Position numbers and translations under genes: made by a program
Shown: positions 15,967 to 22,887 of the stretch, piece after piece
Layout of the letters: each line of letters starts with the position of its first letter
Position numbering within the stretch: the stretch's first letter is position 1
Assembly: GCF_918697865.1 (NCBI RefSeq)
Contig: NZ_CAKKMV010000003.1
Span: forward strand, 124,001 to 188,000
DNA from: Massilia sp. Bi118
Lineage (GTDB): Bacteria > Pseudomonadota > Gammaproteobacteria > Burkholderiales > Burkholderiaceae_D
DNA length: 64,000 bases
Reading direction: 5' to 3'
Notes under the pieces: generated by a model
The model's input: only the letters and a program-made list of their open reading frames with translations
Database searches by the model: none
Told to the model about the DNA's origin: nothing

Positions 15967-16623
15967 TCAACCTTTCCAGGTACGGTTCAGGCCGGTGTCC
16001 GCATGAATCCAGCCGCCTTTAGGGCCGGAACGGTAATAGAAACCGACCCCGCCCTGCCGGAAGCTGCGCACCAGGCCGCCCAGCACTTCCTCGGTCAGCC
16101 CGGCGATGCGGATGTCGGCGGCCTTGCCGGACATGTGCAGGGACTGGCGCGCGGCCGGCACGCCCTGCTCGATCAGGCGCTTGTTGGAGTCCGGGGTGCG
16201 GTAGCCGGACAGGATCTCCAGCGGCTTGTCGAGGCCGTAGCGCGCGACGAAGGCCTGGGACGCCCACAGGGTCTCGATCAGCTTGGGATCGATGGCCATG
16301 CTGGCCTTGCCGTTCACGTCGCGCAGCATGTGGCACAGTTCCTGGTAGGCCGAGTCGATGACCTCGCCATCCTTCCAGTACAGGACCCTGGTGCGCTCGC
16401 CGCTGGCCGGACGGACCACGGACAGGGTGCGCGGCTTGACCCAGAAGTCGAGGTCGACCACCTGCGCATCGAACAGGTCGGGGGGCGGAGCAATGTCGGT
16501 GTCGGGTGTCGCCTGGCTGGAAGCGCCGCGCGCAGCCGCGCCGGCGTCGATCAGCGGCGTTGCGACCAGGCCGAGTGCGGTGAGGCGCAAGCCGTGGTGA
16601 AGGAAATCTCTGCGGGAAGCCAT
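15967..16623 (-). CDS. DUF882/MepK-like murein endopeptidase with Tat signal
   Basis: A 218-residue peptidase of the YcbK/MepK type (M15-related), which in E. coli cleaves peptidoglycan crosslinks. An N-terminal twin-arginine signal (SRRDFLHHGLRLTALGL) is visible. The zinc-binding motifs of the family are present: SGYRTPDSN, SLHMSGKAADIRI, and WIHADTG near the C-terminus. VDLDFWVKPRTLSVVRPASGE is the usual N-terminal domain opening. It stands alone, with a convergent or unrelated gene on either side. Confidence 0.88.
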   Translation of the reverse strand: MASRRDFLHHGLRLTALGLVATPLIDAGAAARGASSQATPDTDIAPPPDLFDAQVVDLDFWVKPRTLSVVRPASGERTRVLYWKDGEVIDSAYQELCHMLRDVNGKASMAIDPKLIETLWASQAFVARYGLDKPLEILSGYRTPDSNKRLIEQGVPAARQSLHMSGKAADIRIAGLTEEVLGGLVRSFRQGGVGFYYRSGPKGGWIHADTGLNRTWKG

Positions 16624-16737
16624 AACAAACTCATCATTGGAACCCGCGTACTATATCTCAATAGATTCCAGGAAAGAAGATGAGCACGTGTTAGCGAATG
16701 TTTCACGCAACACGGCGGAATTCATGCGTATTCCGGA

Positions 16738-17256
16738 TTATTTGCCGCTGCAGCTGCAATAACGCTTGCTGGCAGGCGCTTCGACGGCATTCAGCTGCTT
16801 CCAGAGGAAATCGCATTCGAGGCCGAAGCAGGCTTTATCCTTGCCGGCGTTTACATAGCCGAGCCGCTCGAAAAAGCCACTGCTCGACGCCGGGCTGTGC
16901 ATGTGCAGCTTGGCGATGTCCCAGCAGCGGGCGCGGGCTTCGACGGCCTGCACCATGGCGCGGCCTATACCCTGGTGCAGTTGCCCCGGCATCACGTAGC
17001 ACAGGGCCAGCTTGCCGGCCTGGGTCAGCAGCGCCATGCCGGCCAGTTGCTGGCCGTCGACCGCGACCACGGCAAAATTGCTGGGCGAGGAAAACCAGGC
17101 CGTGACATTCTGCAGCGTCTTGTTGCTCAGCCAGGCCTGGAGGATCTCCGCGCGCGCGCCGTGATCGGCGGCGCAGCCTTCTTCGATCGAACGGCGCAGC
17201 AGCGCGCATGCTTCCGGCGCGTCGTTCGGTGTTGCCTGGCGGATGTCAATACCCAT
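16738..17256 (-). CDS. GNAT family N-acetyltransferase
   Basis: A 172-residue acetyltransferase of the GCN5 fold. The acetyl-CoA loop reads QLHQGIGRAMVQAVEARA (Q-x-x-G-x-G/A), preceded by GMALLTQAGKLALCYVMPG. The end (SSSGFFERLGYVNAGKDKACFG) is the usual last strand and helix. ATG 17256 (MGIDIRQATPNDAP) gives the classical GNAT N-terminus; the open frame upstream is not family-like. The substrate is unknown. It diverges from the sulfate-binding protein gene. Confidence 0.87.
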   Translation of the reverse strand: MGIDIRQATPNDAPEACALLRRSIEEGCAADHGARAEILQAWLSNKTLQNVTAWFSSPSNFAVVAVDGQQLAGMALLTQAGKLALCYVMPGQLHQGIGRAMVQAVEARARCWDIAKLHMHSPASSSGFFERLGYVNAGKDKACFGLECDFLWKQLNAVEAPASKRYCSCSGK

Positions 17257-17441
17257 GTACTGTCGGTCTAAAAGCGGTGGTTCGGCAGGCCGGACTATAA
17301 CCCAAAGCGTGCAATCGTGCTGCCCAGCCATGCGTCGGGCATAGAGCTTCTAAGCATATGATAAAAATGTACTTTTGTTCCGATATTTCTTCGTAGATGA
17401 TGGCCCTGGTTTCCACAGGTCTCTACAAGGAAGAACAAACA

Positions 17442-18458
17442 ATGGTCCGAACCCACTCTCCGCTGCGCCGCCACCTGCTGGCGCTTACCCTGGCTCTGGG
17501 CGCCGCCCTCCCCTTCGCTGCACAGGCCGCCGAAGTCGAGCTGCTGAACGTTTCCTACGACGTCGCGCGCGAACTGTACAAGGACGTGAACCCGGCCTTC
17601 ATCGCCGACTGGAAGAAGAACACCGGCGAGACTGTCGTCATCAAGCAGTCGCACGGCGGCTCCAGCAAGCAGGCGCGCGCGGTCGCCGATGGCCTGGAAG
17701 CCTCGGTGGTGACCCTGAACCAGGCCAACGACATCGACATGCTGGCCGACCGCGGCCTGGTCGCCAAGGACTGGAGCAAGAAATTCCCGAACAATGCCTC
17801 GCCCTATTATTCGACCATGGTGTTCCTGGTCCGCAAGGGCAACCCGAAAGGCATCCATGACTGGACCGACCTGGCCAAGTCCGGCGTCAAGGTCGTGATC
17901 CCGAACCCGAAAACCGCGGGCAATGGCCGCTACACTTACCTGGCGGCCTGGGGCTCGGTGCTCAAGAAAGGCGGCAACGAAGCCCAGGCGCGCGAGCTGG
18001 TCGGCAAGATCTTCAAGAACGTGCCGGTGCTGGACGCCGGCGGACGCGCCGCCACCACCACCTTCACCCAGCGCCAGATCGGCGACGCCCTGGTGACCTT
18101 CGAGAACGAGGTCAACCTGGTGCGCGCCGAGTTCGGCGACAACTTCGAGGTGGTCTACCCGTCGATTTCCGTGCTGGCGGAAACCCCGGTGGCGATCATC
18201 GACAAGGTGGTCGACCGCAAGGGTACGCGCAAGCAGGCCACCGGCTACCTGAACTTCCTGTACTCGGAAGCCGGCCAGGCGATCGGGGCCAGGCACTACC
18301 TGCGTGTGCGCAGCGAGAAAGTCATGAAGCAGTTCGCGGCCAACTACAAGCCGGTCAAGCTGTTCACGGTCGACGATGTATTCGGCGGCTGGCGCGCGGC
18401 GCAGAAACGCCATTTCGACGACGGCGGCGAATTCGACAAGATCTACCAGTCTAAATAA
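17442..18458 (+). CDS. sbp: Periplasmic sulfate/thiosulfate-binding protein
   Basis: A 338-residue substrate-binding protein for the CysTWA sulfate importer. The signal peptide ends at AAQAA near residue 28. The mature part carries the family landmarks LLNVSYDVARELYKDVNPAF, KQSHGGSSKQARAV, VVTLNQANDID and PNPKTAGNGRYTYLAAWGS. ATG 17442 is chosen because AAGGA lies upstream and the signal peptide starts there; the frame is open to 17397. The membrane and ATPase genes do not follow: a candidate small RNA, a terminator and an unrelated gene do. The importer must be encoded elsewhere. Confidence 0.94.
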   Translation: MVRTHSPLRRHLLALTLALGAALPFAAQAAEVELLNVSYDVARELYKDVNPAFIADWKKNTGETVVIKQSHGGSSKQARAVADGLEASVVTLNQANDIDMLADRGLVAKDWSKKFPNNASPYYSTMVFLVRKGNPKGIHDWTDLAKSGVKVVIPNPKTAGNGRYTYLAAWGSVLKKGGNEAQARELVGKIFKNVPVLDAGGRAATTTFTQRQIGDALVTFENEVNLVRAEFGDNFEVVYPSISVLAETPVAIIDKVVDRKGTRKQATGYLNFLYSEAGQAIGARHYLRVRSEKVMKQFAANYKPVKLFTVDDVFGGWRAAQKRHFDDGGEFDKIYQSK

Positions 18459-18471
18459 AGGATAGTAAATC

Positions 18472-18501
18472 CTGACGCATTAAGACTGTATGGATATACA
18501 G
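18472..18501 (+). promoter_or_regulatory. Candidate LexA-repressed promoter (SOS box 18486-18501)
   Basis: The 16-mer CTGTATGGATATACAG (18486-18501) fits the LexA consensus CTGT-N8-ACAG exactly, with an AT-rich core. It overlaps a plausible sigma-70 promoter: CTGACG (18472-18477), a 17-bp spacer, and TATACA (18495-18500). LexA binding would cover the -10 element, the usual layout of SOS genes. The next gene in this direction lies beyond a terminator. Confidence 0.55.
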
Positions 18502-18506
18502 GATTT

Positions 18507-18611
18507 ACCGACGGAAAATAAAGCTGAGTCGCTTTTTAGAGATTTCTTTTAGACAAATTTCAAATATCCGTTCACAAATAAGGCCTTGCGATCACGCGAG
18601 GCCTTTTTTTC
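18507..18611 (+). ncRNA. Candidate SOS-controlled small RNA
   Basis: About 105 nt between the predicted start site of the LexA-box promoter and a strong rho-independent terminator. The stretch contains no ATG and no open frame with a ribosome-binding site, so a non-coding transcript is the simplest reading. It is AT-rich, including CTTTTTAGAGATTTCTTTT, a possible unstructured Hfq-binding segment. Both ends are predicted from sequence only. Confidence 0.4.
18580..18610 (+). terminator. Rho-independent terminator
   Basis: An 11-bp stem (AAGGCCTTGCG / CGCGAGGCCTT, with one T-G wobble), loop ATCA, followed by seven T residues. It ends any transcript from sbp and from the LexA-like promoter. Confidence 0.85.
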
Positions 18612-18648
18612 TTGTAGAATCTTTCCGTTGGTATTTGATTTTCCCCCG

Positions 18649-18668
18649 ATGACATTGATCTATGTCAT
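18649..18668. promoter_or_regulatory. Palindrome ATGACAT-N6-ATGTCAT; contains FNR-like site
   Basis: A perfect 7-bp inverted repeat 120 bp upstream of the PBP7-type gene. The inner TTGATCTATGTCAT (18655-18668) differs by one base from the TTGAT-N4-GTCAA form of FNR/ANR boxes found in proteobacteria. It could instead bind an unrelated dimeric repressor. Confidence 0.3.
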
Positions 18669-18788
18669 TGCATCGGTATTCTGCCAATAAATAGTTCCCA
18701 TATAGCTGGCCGCTATTGGTCTAACTGAACGATTTGATGCTCCGCCGCCGTCCGGCGCCCGACCATTTAAACGTACCCACACATACAC

Positions 18789-19748
18789 ATGATCAAAAAA
18801 TTCCTCGCTGCCGTGCTGATGACGATTTCCAGCGCGGCCGCCCTCGCCGTGCCTTTCGGATCGCAGTCGGTACTGGTCGTCGAAGACGACACCGGCAAGG
18901 TCCTGTTCGAAAAGAACTCGGCTGCCGTCGTGCCCATCGCCTCGCTGACCAAGCTGATGACCGCCATGGTCGTGCTCGATGCCCATCAGGACATGAACGA
19001 GCCGATCGAGATCGAAAAGCAGGACGTCGACATGCTCAAGCACAGCAGCTCGCGGGTGCCGGTCGGCGCGACCATCCCGCGCCGCGACGTGCTGCAGCTG
19101 GCCCTGATGTCCTCGGACAACCGCGCCGCCGCCGCCCTCGGCCGCACCTACCCGGGCGGCATGGACGCTTTCCGCATCGCCGTGAAGCGCAAGATCGCGG
19201 CGCTGGGCATGACCCAGACCGTGATCGAAGAACCGACCGGCCTGAGCCCGCATAACAAGTCGTCCGCGACCGACCTGGTCAAGATGGCGACCGCGGCCTC
19301 GAACTATGCCGAGATCACCCGCATTACGACCTCGTCCAAGGACCTGATCAACATCAAGGGCCGCGAAGTCGAGTACCACAACACCAACCGCCTGGTCGGC
19401 GCCAAAGGCTGGGATATCGGCCTGTCGAAGACCGGCTACACCCAGGAAGCAGGCCGCTGCCTGATCATGCGCATCAAAGCGGCCGGCAAGAACGCCACCC
19501 TGGTGCTGCTGAACGCCGGCGCCTCCTCGGTGCGCATCCTGGACGCCCTGAACATCCGCCGCCACGTGCTGGGCGACGCCGCCCCGGTCGCGACCAGCCC
19601 GGTGCGCGCACGCGTCAGCTCGCGCATCAAGGCCGCCGTCGGCGGTCCGCGCATCAAGGCATCCGCCGGCGGCCGCGTCAAGGCCTCGAGCGGCCGCACC
19701 AGCCGCTTCAAGCATGCGCCGGTGACGCGTCACCGCCGTCATCGCTGA
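18789..19748 (+). CDS. pbpG: PBP7-type D-alanyl-D-alanine endopeptidase (serine peptidase S11)
   Basis: A 319-residue periplasmic murein endopeptidase of the low-molecular-weight PBP family. A signal peptide ends near residue 20 (SAAALA). The three penicillin-binding motifs are intact: SLTKLMTAM (S-x-x-K), SSDN (S-x-N) and KTGYT (K-T-G). After the catalytic core (about residue 260) comes a basic, low-complexity tail rich in Lys, Arg, Ala and Gly with repeated 'R-[IV]-KA' units and a terminal RHRRHR. Such a tail could bind teichoic or nucleic polyanions or the wall; its role is unknown. No clear ribosome-binding site precedes the start. Confidence 0.9.
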   Translation: MIKKFLAAVLMTISSAAALAVPFGSQSVLVVEDDTGKVLFEKNSAAVVPIASLTKLMTAMVVLDAHQDMNEPIEIEKQDVDMLKHSSSRVPVGATIPRRDVLQLALMSSDNRAAAALGRTYPGGMDAFRIAVKRKIAALGMTQTVIEEPTGLSPHNKSSATDLVKMATAASNYAEITRITTSSKDLINIKGREVEYHNTNRLVGAKGWDIGLSKTGYTQEAGRCLIMRIKAAGKNATLVLLNAGASSVRILDALNIRRHVLGDAAPVATSPVRARVSSRIKAAVGGPRIKASAGGRVKASSGRTSRFKHAPVTRHRRHR

Positions 19749-19772
19749 TCGCCAGCCGATCCGCTTCAAACA

Positions 19773-19806
19773 AAAAAGCCGCGACGGCAACCCGTCGCGG
19801 CTTTTT
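19773..19806. terminator. Bidirectional rho-independent terminator
   Basis: A perfect 15-bp stem (AAAAAGCCGCGACGG / CCGTCGCGGCTTTTT) with a CAAC loop. The A run on one side and T run on the other let it serve both the pbpG-type gene and the convergent motA gene. Confidence 0.9.
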
Positions 19807-19832
19807 GCATTCCAGGGCGGGGCCTCGGCGGA

Positions 19833-20693
19833 TCAGCGTGCCTTCAGCTGCCGCACATGCCCTTCCAGCTCGGCAAAGCTCGGCCTTTCGGTCGCCGAGA
19901 TGACCTTGCGCCCGAACTCGACCGCAATGGTCGGCGCATAACCGTTCATGCTGGCCAGCAGGGTCACTTTCACGCACTGCAGGGCCTTGACCACTTCCTG
20001 GTGGCGGCGGTGCAGCAGGCTGGCCAAGGGCGCCACCAGGCCATAGGACAGCAGGATGCCGAGGAAGGTGCCGACCAGGGCCGCCGCGATCAGGCTGCCC
20101 AGCTCCGCCGGCGGACGCCCGATCGAGCCCATGGTATGGACCACGCCCATCACTGCGGCGACGATGCCGAAGGCCGGCATGCCGTCGGCCAGCTTGTGGA
20201 TCGCCTGCACCGGGATGTCCGAGTCTTCCTGGTAGGTCTCGATCTCGCAATCCATCAGGTTTTCCAGCTGGTAGGAATTCATGGTGCCGGACACCAGCAG
20301 GCGCAGGTAGTCGGTGATGAAGTCGAGCAGGTGGTCGTCCATCAGCACCAGGCGATACCTGCCGAAGACCGGACTTTCATAGGGCGCGTCGATATCGTCC
20401 TCGAGCGACATCAGGCCTTCGCGCCGCACCTTGGTCAGCACGTCGAACATCAGCGCCATCAGCGACATGTAGAGCTCGCGGGTATAGCGCGAGCCGTGGA
20501 ACAGGGTCGGGATGCTGTGCCAGGTCAGGGAGATCGCCTTGCGGTCGTTGGCGATCACGAAGGCGCCCATGGCGCCGCCGAAGATCATCAGCAGTTCATA
20601 AGGCTGGAACAGCGCGGCCAGATGCCCATCCTGCAGCACGAAGCCGCCGAACACGGCCAGCATCACGACCAAAAAACCGACAAAGATCAACAT
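19833..20693 (-). CDS. motA: Flagellar motor stator protein MotA
   Basis: A 286-residue inner-membrane proton channel subunit of the flagellar stator. Four membrane segments are visible: two near the N-terminus (LIFVGFLVVMLAVFGGFVL and LLMIFGGAMGAFVIA) and two near residues 170-225 (PAFGIVAAVMGVVHTMGSI, LIAAALVGTFLGILLSYGLV). The large cytoplasmic loop keeps RREGLMSLEDDID, which carries the charged residues that contact FliG, and the conserved prolines are present. ATG 20693 (MLIFVGF) is the normal N-terminus; the open frame upstream is not conserved. motB normally follows directly, but here a convergent peptidase gene follows. Confidence 0.93.
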   Translation of the reverse strand: MLIFVGFLVVMLAVFGGFVLQDGHLAALFQPYELLMIFGGAMGAFVIANDRKAISLTWHSIPTLFHGSRYTRELYMSLMALMFDVLTKVRREGLMSLEDDIDAPYESPVFGRYRLVLMDDHLLDFITDYLRLLVSGTMNSYQLENLMDCEIETYQEDSDIPVQAIHKLADGMPAFGIVAAVMGVVHTMGSIGRPPAELGSLIAAALVGTFLGILLSYGLVAPLASLLHRRHQEVVKALQCVKVTLLASMNGYAPTIAVEFGRKVISATERPSFAELEGHVRQLKAR

Positions 20694-20777
20694 GGCGCAG
20701 TCTCCAGAGTTCCCAGACGGCAACTTTAACATTGTTGCTATCGGGAAAGCAAAGACTGGCGCAAATAATCGCTAGCT

Positions 20778-20878
20778 CGTCGTTCCCGCGAAGGCGGGAA
20801 TCCAAGTTCGCGTAAGTGGCCAAGGAATATGCTCGTGGCCCGCGCCGAACTTGGGTCCCCGCCTCCGCGGGGACGACG
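20778..20878. repeat. REP-like paired palindromic element, copy 1
   Basis: Two facing units, 20778-20810 and 20846-20878. Each has a hairpin core (TTCCCGCGAAGGCGGGAA and TCCCCGCCTCCGCGGGGA) flanked outside by CGTCG/CGACG and inside by CCAAGTTCG/CGAACTTGG. The units are inverted relative to each other, so the whole 101 bp can fold as a long imperfect hairpin. It lies in the gap between motA and recD. Related copies are at 42480-42565 and 63629-63777. Confidence 0.85.
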
Positions 20879-20907
20879 TTTACACGCTGCCGACGTGTTC
20901 AGGCGGC

Positions 20908-22887
20908 CTAGCGTTCGATCATGCCTCGAAGCCCACTAGCCCGATGCGTCCGCTTCTGAATCGCCTCCCCCAGCACGGATGGCACCGGCGTCAGCAAAGT
21001 AAACTCCCGGCTCGCCCGCGTGATCCCCGTGTACACCAGCTCCCGCGCCAGTACCGCGCCGCCCTCTTTCGGCAGCGCTAGCACCGTGTGCGCGAATTCC
21101 GAGCCCTGGGATTTGTGGACCGTCATCGCGTAGGCGGTCTCCACGTGGCGCAGGCGGGTGGCCAGGACGCTGCGGACCTTGTCGCCCTCCAGGAAGTAGA
21201 CGCGCAGGGAGCCGGGACGGGCCGGGTCGGCCAGGGTCAGGCCGATGTCGCCGTTGAAGACGTTGGTCGAGTAATCGTTGCGGGTCACCATGACAGGACG
21301 GCCGACATACCAGTCGCCGCTGCGGCGGATCAGGCCGACGCCGTCGAGGCGCTGCTCGATCGCCGTGTTCAGGCCTTCGACGCCCCACTCGCCCTCGCGC
21401 ACCGCGCACAGGATGCGGAAGGCTTCGAAGCGCTGCAGCACCATGCGCACCCAGTCTTCGTGAGCCCCCTGCGGCCCTTCGCCAAGCAGGCGCAGATAGG
21501 GCCGGTAGCCTTCCAGCGCCAGCGCGATCGCGTGCTGCTGCTGGGCGTGCTCGATCCAGCGCAGCGCGTGCGCGACTTCGACTTCGAGTGCGCCGCGCTC
21601 GCGCAACACGGCGGCCGCAGCGTCGGCGTCGCCGGCGTTGACCGCCAGCGCCAGCTGTCCGATCGGGCCGCCGAAGCGCCGGCTGTGGCGCAGCATGACG
21701 GTCTGCTGGGCCAGCGCGCCGCCCTCGTGCACATAGTCCGGCGGGATGTCTTCGCCGCTGGCTTCGCGCACGTAGTCCACCGTGGCGGCGTCGTAATTGC
21801 CGGCCTGGGCGTCGGCGCACAGGTCGCCCAGCACCGCGCCGGCTTCCACCGAGGCCAGCTGGTCCTTGTCGCCCAGCAGGATCAGGGTGGCCGTTGGCGG
21901 CAGCGCGTCCAGCAGCGAGGCCATCATCTCCAGGTGGACCATCGAGGCTTCGTCGACGATCAGCACGTCGACGTCGAGTGGATTGCCGCGGTGGTGGGCA
22001 AAGGCGCGGCTGTCCGGGCGTGCGCCCAGCAGGCTGTGGAGGGTGCGGGCGGCGCCCATGCGGGCGGTGAGTTCGCGCAGCGGCAGCTGCCCGCCGACCT
22101 TGTCCGCCAGTTCATTCAAGGCCTTGTCGATCGACTGCTTCAGGCGCGCGGCCGCCTTGCCAGTGGGCGCGGCCAGGGCGATGCGCTGGCGGGCGGCGTC
22201 CGGCGCGGTCGCGAACAGCAGCGCCAGCAGGCGCGCTACCGTGTAGGTCTTGCCGGTGCCGGGGCCGCCGGTGATGATGGCCATCCTGCCGCGCAGGGCG
22301 ATGGCGCAGGCCAGCTTTTGCCAGTCCGGCTTTTCGGCAGCGCGCTGGGAGGCGAACAGCAGGTCCAGCCATTCCCGGACGACGGGCACATCGACCGGCT
22401 GCTGCGCGCGGGCGCGTTCGCGCACGCTGGACGCGATCACCGTCTCGTCGCGCCAGTAGCGGCGCAGGTAGAGCCGGCCATCGTCGCCCTCGCCATCCAG
22501 CACCAGCGGCTGGCCGTAATCGAGGTCGCCGACGCGCCACACCTGCTCGCAGCCGCTCAGCTGGGTCATCCAGGCTTTCGCATTCTTCGGCAGCGGCTTG
22601 ATGGCGGCGGCCAGTTCGGTCCACTCTTCCGCCGGCAGGCCGAGCAGGCCGGCGGCGTCGCTGGCCAGGTCCGCCAGCAGCAGGCAGCTGTGGCCGCGCC
22701 CTTCGAGCTCGGACAGCACCAGGGAGGCCAGCAGCAGCGGCGCCGGCGCCGGTCCCAGCGAAGCCATGAAGCGGGCGAAGGCGCCGGACAGGCGGCGCAA
22801 TTCGCCGGCCTCGGTGAGGCGTTCCACCTCGAACCAGAAGATGTCGATCCTGTCGGGGTCCAGCATATCGGTGTCTTTCTTACTCAT
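20908..22887 (-). CDS. recD: Exodeoxyribonuclease V alpha subunit RecD
   Basis: A 659-residue 5'-3' helicase subunit of RecBCD, which processes double-strand breaks for RecA. The Walker A motif is GGPGTGKTYTVARLL (about residue 210), Walker B is VLIVDEASMV, and later helicase motifs include GDKDQLASVEAG, TAYAMTVHKSQGSEF and LVYTGITRA. ATG 22887 (MSKKDTDML) overlaps the recB stop by 8 bp. It is the last gene of the recC-recB-recD operon. Confidence 0.96.
   Translation of the reverse strand: MSKKDTDMLDPDRIDIFWFEVERLTEAGELRRLSGAFARFMASLGPAPAPLLLASLVLSELEGRGHSCLLLADLASDAAGLLGLPAEEWTELAAAIKPLPKNAKAWMTQLSGCEQVWRVGDLDYGQPLVLDGEGDDGRLYLRRYWRDETVIASSVRERARAQQPVDVPVVREWLDLLFASQRAAEKPDWQKLACAIALRGRMAIITGGPGTGKTYTVARLLALLFATAPDAARQRIALAAPTGKAAARLKQSIDKALNELADKVGGQLPLRELTARMGAARTLHSLLGARPDSRAFAHHRGNPLDVDVLIVDEASMVHLEMMASLLDALPPTATLILLGDKDQLASVEAGAVLGDLCADAQAGNYDAATVDYVREASGEDIPPDYVHEGGALAQQTVMLRHSRRFGGPIGQLALAVNAGDADAAAAVLRERGALEVEVAHALRWIEHAQQQHAIALALEGYRPYLRLLGEGPQGAHEDWVRMVLQRFEAFRILCAVREGEWGVEGLNTAIEQRLDGVGLIRRSGDWYVGRPVMVTRNDYSTNVFNGDIGLTLADPARPGSLRVYFLEGDKVRSVLATRLRHVETAYAMTVHKSQGSEFAHTVLALPKEGGAVLARELVYTGITRASREFTLLTPVPSVLGEAIQKRTHRASGLRGMIER

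Larger units (their letters stand above)
18459..18788. other. Intergenic region between sbp and the PBP7-type gene
   Basis: A 330-bp AT-rich gap with no credible protein gene on either strand. It holds a LexA-like promoter (18472-18501), a candidate small RNA ending at a strong terminator (18507-18611), and a palindrome (18649-18668) in the upstream region of the PBP7-type gene. A 10-bp inverted repeat (GTAAATCCTG at 18465-18474, CAGGATTTAC at 18499-18508) surrounds the LexA-like box. Confidence 0.6.
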
